Part shown: positions 6,237 through 7,307 of the stretch, piece by piece
Layout of the letters: the number at the start of each line of letters is the position of its first letter
Position numbering within the stretch: position 1 is the first letter of the stretch
Assembly: GCA_021800315.1 (NCBI GenBank)
Contig: JAJYZD010000195.1
Span: 1-7,307 of the forward strand
Length of the DNA: 7,307 bases
Direction: 5' to 3'
Source: Bacillota bacterium
GTDB taxonomy: Bacteria > Bacillota > Desulfotomaculia > Desulfotomaculales > JAJYZD01
Program-made: the position numbers and the translations under genes
Notes under the pieces: model-generated
What the model saw: only the letters and a program-made list of their open reading frames with translations
What the model was told of the DNA's origin: nothing
Databases searched by the model: none

Positions 6237-7307
6237 TTACCTGCCCGCCCCCTGCTTGATCCGGTTTATCATGCCCTGCACGCCGGCCTGGGCGGCGCTT
6301 GGTACCACATTGACCCGGCTGCCGTCGGACAACAGGTCCTCGCCGTTGATCACCACCCGGTCTCCCTTTTTAAGGCCGCTCTCCACCACCGCCAGGTTGC
6401 TGGACACAGCCCCCAGTTGGATTACGTGCAGATGGGCGACTCCCCCGCTCACCGTGAACACTTCACTGCCCTGGGCGGTTTCCAGGACGGCCTGAACCGG
6501 TATGATGATGCCGGGGTTCCGCTGCAGGCCGGTGAAGACCACCGTGGCCGTCATGCCCGGCAGCATGCTGCTGCCGGGATTATTGACCTGAATCTCGACC
6601 GGGTAGCCGTGGCTGACCGTATCCAGTACCGGACTGACGTGTAGCACCGTACCCTGAAAGACTCCGTTCCCCAGTTCGGGAACCTTGACCCGGGCCGCGA
6701 CGCCCGGTCTGATTTCGGCTATCAACTGGTCGGGAACGTCGACCGTCACCCGCACCGGGTCGATCTGCACCACGGTGAAGAGCACGCTCTGGGTGGAAAC
6801 CTCCTGCCCTATCTCCACGGTTTTGGTAGCCACAACCCCGTCCACGGGCGAAGTGATGGTCATCTCCCGGATTTGCTGCCGCAGGGAGGCAATTTGGGCC
6901 TGGTAATAGTCCAGTTGGGACTGGGCCTGTTCCTGGACCAGCCTGTACTGGTCCAGGGTGGCCTTGGCCACGGCCCCGCTTATGTACAATTGGGAGTTGC
7001 GCTGGTAGTCGGCCCGGGCCTTGACCAGGGCGGCCCGGGCCCCGGCCTCCTGGGCCTGAACTTCGGCCAGCTGGTTCTGTATATTAATGGGGTCGAGCTG
7101 CGCCAGAACCGTGCCCGTGCTGACGGCCTGTCCCACGTCCGCGGACACGGACCGGACCCGCCCGCTCACCTCGGTTCCCACGGTTGCGGTCTGGTTGGCG
7201 CTGACGTTGCCGGTGAGGGAATTGACGCTGGAGATGTCGCCCAATGTAGCCGGCGCGGTCTGGACGTTGATGGCCATGGTTCCCCCGGCCGCAGATGCGG
7301 CGGTTTT
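6237..7307 (-). CDS. RND efflux periplasmic adaptor (membrane fusion protein), 5' end outside window
   Basis: This is the adaptor that links the permease to the outside or to an outer-membrane channel. Counting from the Met at 7275-7277, the first lipoyl half is GTEVSGRVRSVSADVGQAV (34-52). An alpha-helical hairpin follows at about 63-138, rich in Ala and Gln with AEVQAQEAGARAAL and YRLVQEQAQSQ. The second lipoyl half is ITSPVDGVVA (141-150) with EIGQEV. Then come a beta-barrel (about 172-250, including LPGMTATVVF) and a membrane-proximal domain to the end. The frame is open through the Met to the window edge, adding KTAASAAGGT, the sort of linker that follows a signal peptide or N-terminal membrane anchor in this family. 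The Met is therefore probably internal and the true start lies beyond 7307. The stop codon directly abuts the permease start. No outer-membrane factor gene is visible here. Confidence 0.95.
   Translation of the reverse strand, partial: KTAASAAGGTMAINVQTAPATLGDISSVNSLTGNVSANQTATVGTEVSGRVRSVSADVGQAVSTGTVLAQLDPINIQNQLAEVQAQEAGARAALVKARADYQRNSQLYISGAVAKATLDQYRLVQEQAQSQLDYYQAQIASLRQQIREMTITSPVDGVVATKTVEIGQEVSTQSVLFTVVQIDPVRVTVDVPDQLIAEIRPGVAARVKVPELGNGVFQGTVLHVSPVLDTVSHGYPVEIQVNNPGSSMLPGMTATVVFTGLQRNPGIIIPVQAVLETAQGSEVFTVSGGVAHLHVIQLGAVSSNLAVVESGLKKGDRVVINGEDLLSDGSRVNVVPSAAQAGVQGMINRIKQGAGR

Noticed and set aside
2940..6644. Very long plus-strand open frame (1234 codons) antisense to the permease and adaptor
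   Set aside because: Its translation is rich in His, Gly, Gln and Asp with no domain, and it spans three clear minus-strand genes. It is the usual consequence of GC-biased third positions on the opposite strand.

Overview
The window is GC-rich bacterial DNA from what looks like an anaerobe with a cobalamin pathway. Evidence for this is a hybrid cluster protein (Hcp) start, two corrin-ring enzymes of the CbiC and CbiJ families, and strong AAGGAG-type ribosome binding sites. A GC-rich member of the Clostridia sensu lato is my best guess, but no ribosomal or other phylogenetic marker is present, so the placement is an inference.

Layout. Positions 1-331 hold no convincing gene but contain several compact inverted repeats, including a seven-pair stem with a TTCG loop, and could encode a structured RNA. 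An AT-rich junction at about 305-350 carries a 10-bp palindrome and a spaced 6-bp direct repeat. Immediately next to it, on the minus strand, is a broken hcp gene (332-454): ribosome binding site, start and all four N-terminal cluster cysteines are intact, but homology stops after about 36 codons. A 168-bp divergent spacer (455-622) separates it from a plus-strand gene (623-1624) for a membrane-anchored lytic transglycosylase.

The rest of the window is one minus-strand block that reads from the right edge leftward. The order is a periplasmic adaptor (membrane fusion) protein cut by the window edge, then an RND efflux permease whose ATG directly follows the adaptor stop codon (TAAATG). After a 25-bp gap come a precorrin-6A reductase (CbiJ/CobK) and a precorrin-8X methylmutase (CbiC/CobH) whose genes overlap by 29 bp. 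The tight packing suggests a single transcript. The methylmutase and the transglycosylase converge and share the bases CTAG across their stop codons, leaving no room for a terminator between them.

Functionally, the adaptor and permease should form a proton-driven exporter; no outer-membrane channel gene is visible. The two corrin enzymes act in cobalamin ring synthesis and seem unrelated to export. The most notable points are the truncated hcp with its odd junction, the possible structured RNA beside it, the replacement of a key TM4 aspartate by phenylalanine in the permease, the three-helix membrane anchor on the transglycosylase, and the pairing of corrin genes with an efflux pump. I did not find a clear previously undescribed system.
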